Source of the DNA: Candidatus Cryptobacteroides intestinigallinarum
GTDB lineage: Bacteria > Bacteroidota > Bacteroidia > Bacteroidales > UBA932
Reading direction: 5' to 3'
NCBI GenBank assembly: GCA_017694785.1
Contig: JADIMK010000010.1
Coordinates: 1 to 64,000, forward strand
DNA length: 64,000 bases
Part shown: piece by piece, positions 63,849 through 64,000 of the stretch
Position numbering within the stretch: position 1 is the stretch's first letter
Layout: the number at the start of each line of letters is the position of its first letter
Made by a program: the position numbers and the translations under genes
The notes under the pieces: model-generated
What the model saw: the letters and a program-made list of their open reading frames with translations, nothing else
Database searches by the model: none
What the model was told of the DNA's origin: nothing

Positions 63849-64000
63849 ATGGCAAAGAAGACTAAAAAAATCGAAACTCCTATCGACCAGAGGGAGACTT
63901 TCGTGTCAATTCAGAAAAGTTTCGCTGACTCTGACCTGAGTGTCGAGGAGAAACTCAAGACGCTGTATGCTCTGCAGCAGGCAGATACTGAAATTGACAA
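63849..64000 (+). CDS. C4-type zinc-ribbon protein, N-terminal part (partial)
   Basis: The frame from the ATG at 63849 runs off the window: MAKKTKKIETPIDQRETF, then EEKLKTLYALQQADTEID. The Lys-rich start and the K..LYALQ.....EID segment match the coiled-coil N-terminus of the zinc-ribbon (DUF164-like) proteins that follow nif3 in Bacteroidales. The ribbon itself lies outside the window, so the call relies on this start and on gene order. Confidence 0.7.
   Translation, partial: MAKKTKKIETPIDQRETFVSIQKSFADSDLSVEEKLKTLYALQQADTEID

Overview
The window looks like chromosomal DNA from a member of the Bacteroidales. The evidence is a complete SusC/SusD starch-uptake locus, many promoters of the Bacteroidota type (TAnnTTTG boxes), a GH97 SusB-type glucosidase, a BACON-domain amylase, a Tgt that lacks the usual zinc cysteines, and gene orders common in that order (atpA-atpG, tgt-lptG, nif3-zinc ribbon). 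I cannot name a genus. I see no insertion sequence, phage or CRISPR array.

Layout. Positions 1-5449 hold the end of atpA, atpG, a small surface-polysaccharide cluster (flippase, F420H2-dehydrogenase-beta-like iron-sulfur protein, polysaccharide pyruvyl transferase) and the fluoride channel gene crcB. Positions 5450-7050 are gene-poor: a 166-bp element in two direct copies, a tRNA-Ser with its own terminator, a META-domain lipoprotein gene, and a possible small RNA. Positions 7051-16568 are housekeeping and membrane genes (lysoplasmalogenase, two MATE transporters, short malic enzyme, patatin, U32 protein, polyprenyl synthetase, rsgA).

Positions 16655-41087 are devoted to alpha-glucan use. 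An OPA-family transporter and malQ come first. A LytS/LytTR two-component pair on the minus strand follows. Then comes a long plus-strand run: inner-membrane sugar transporter, SusC, SusD, a giant SusE/F-like lipoprotein, a surface-type BACON amylase, a small GH13 amylase, a SusA-like neopullulanase, SusB (GH97) and an acyltransferase. Between the kinase gene and this run lies a pair of 9-bp direct repeats, 21 bp apart, that fit the LytTR binding consensus exactly. The model is capture and cutting of starch at the cell surface, import by SusC/D, periplasmic trimming, import of small sugars by the MFS protein and cytoplasmic processing by MalQ, under LytTR control. No SusR-type regulator is seen in the locus.

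Positions 41145-64000 are mostly core metabolism and cell-envelope genes: pflA/pflB, ssb, a small zinc-finger protein with an M3 peptidase, a nucleoside transporter, tgt and lptG, an esterase, ilvE/ilvA, a thiamine pyrophosphokinase, alaS, two M23 peptidases with a MerR regulator, nif3 and the start of a zinc-ribbon protein. The most unusual gene here is a single open frame that joins an LptF/LptG permease to a complete methionyl-tRNA formyltransferase. Most promoter calls rest on one consensus box read by eye.
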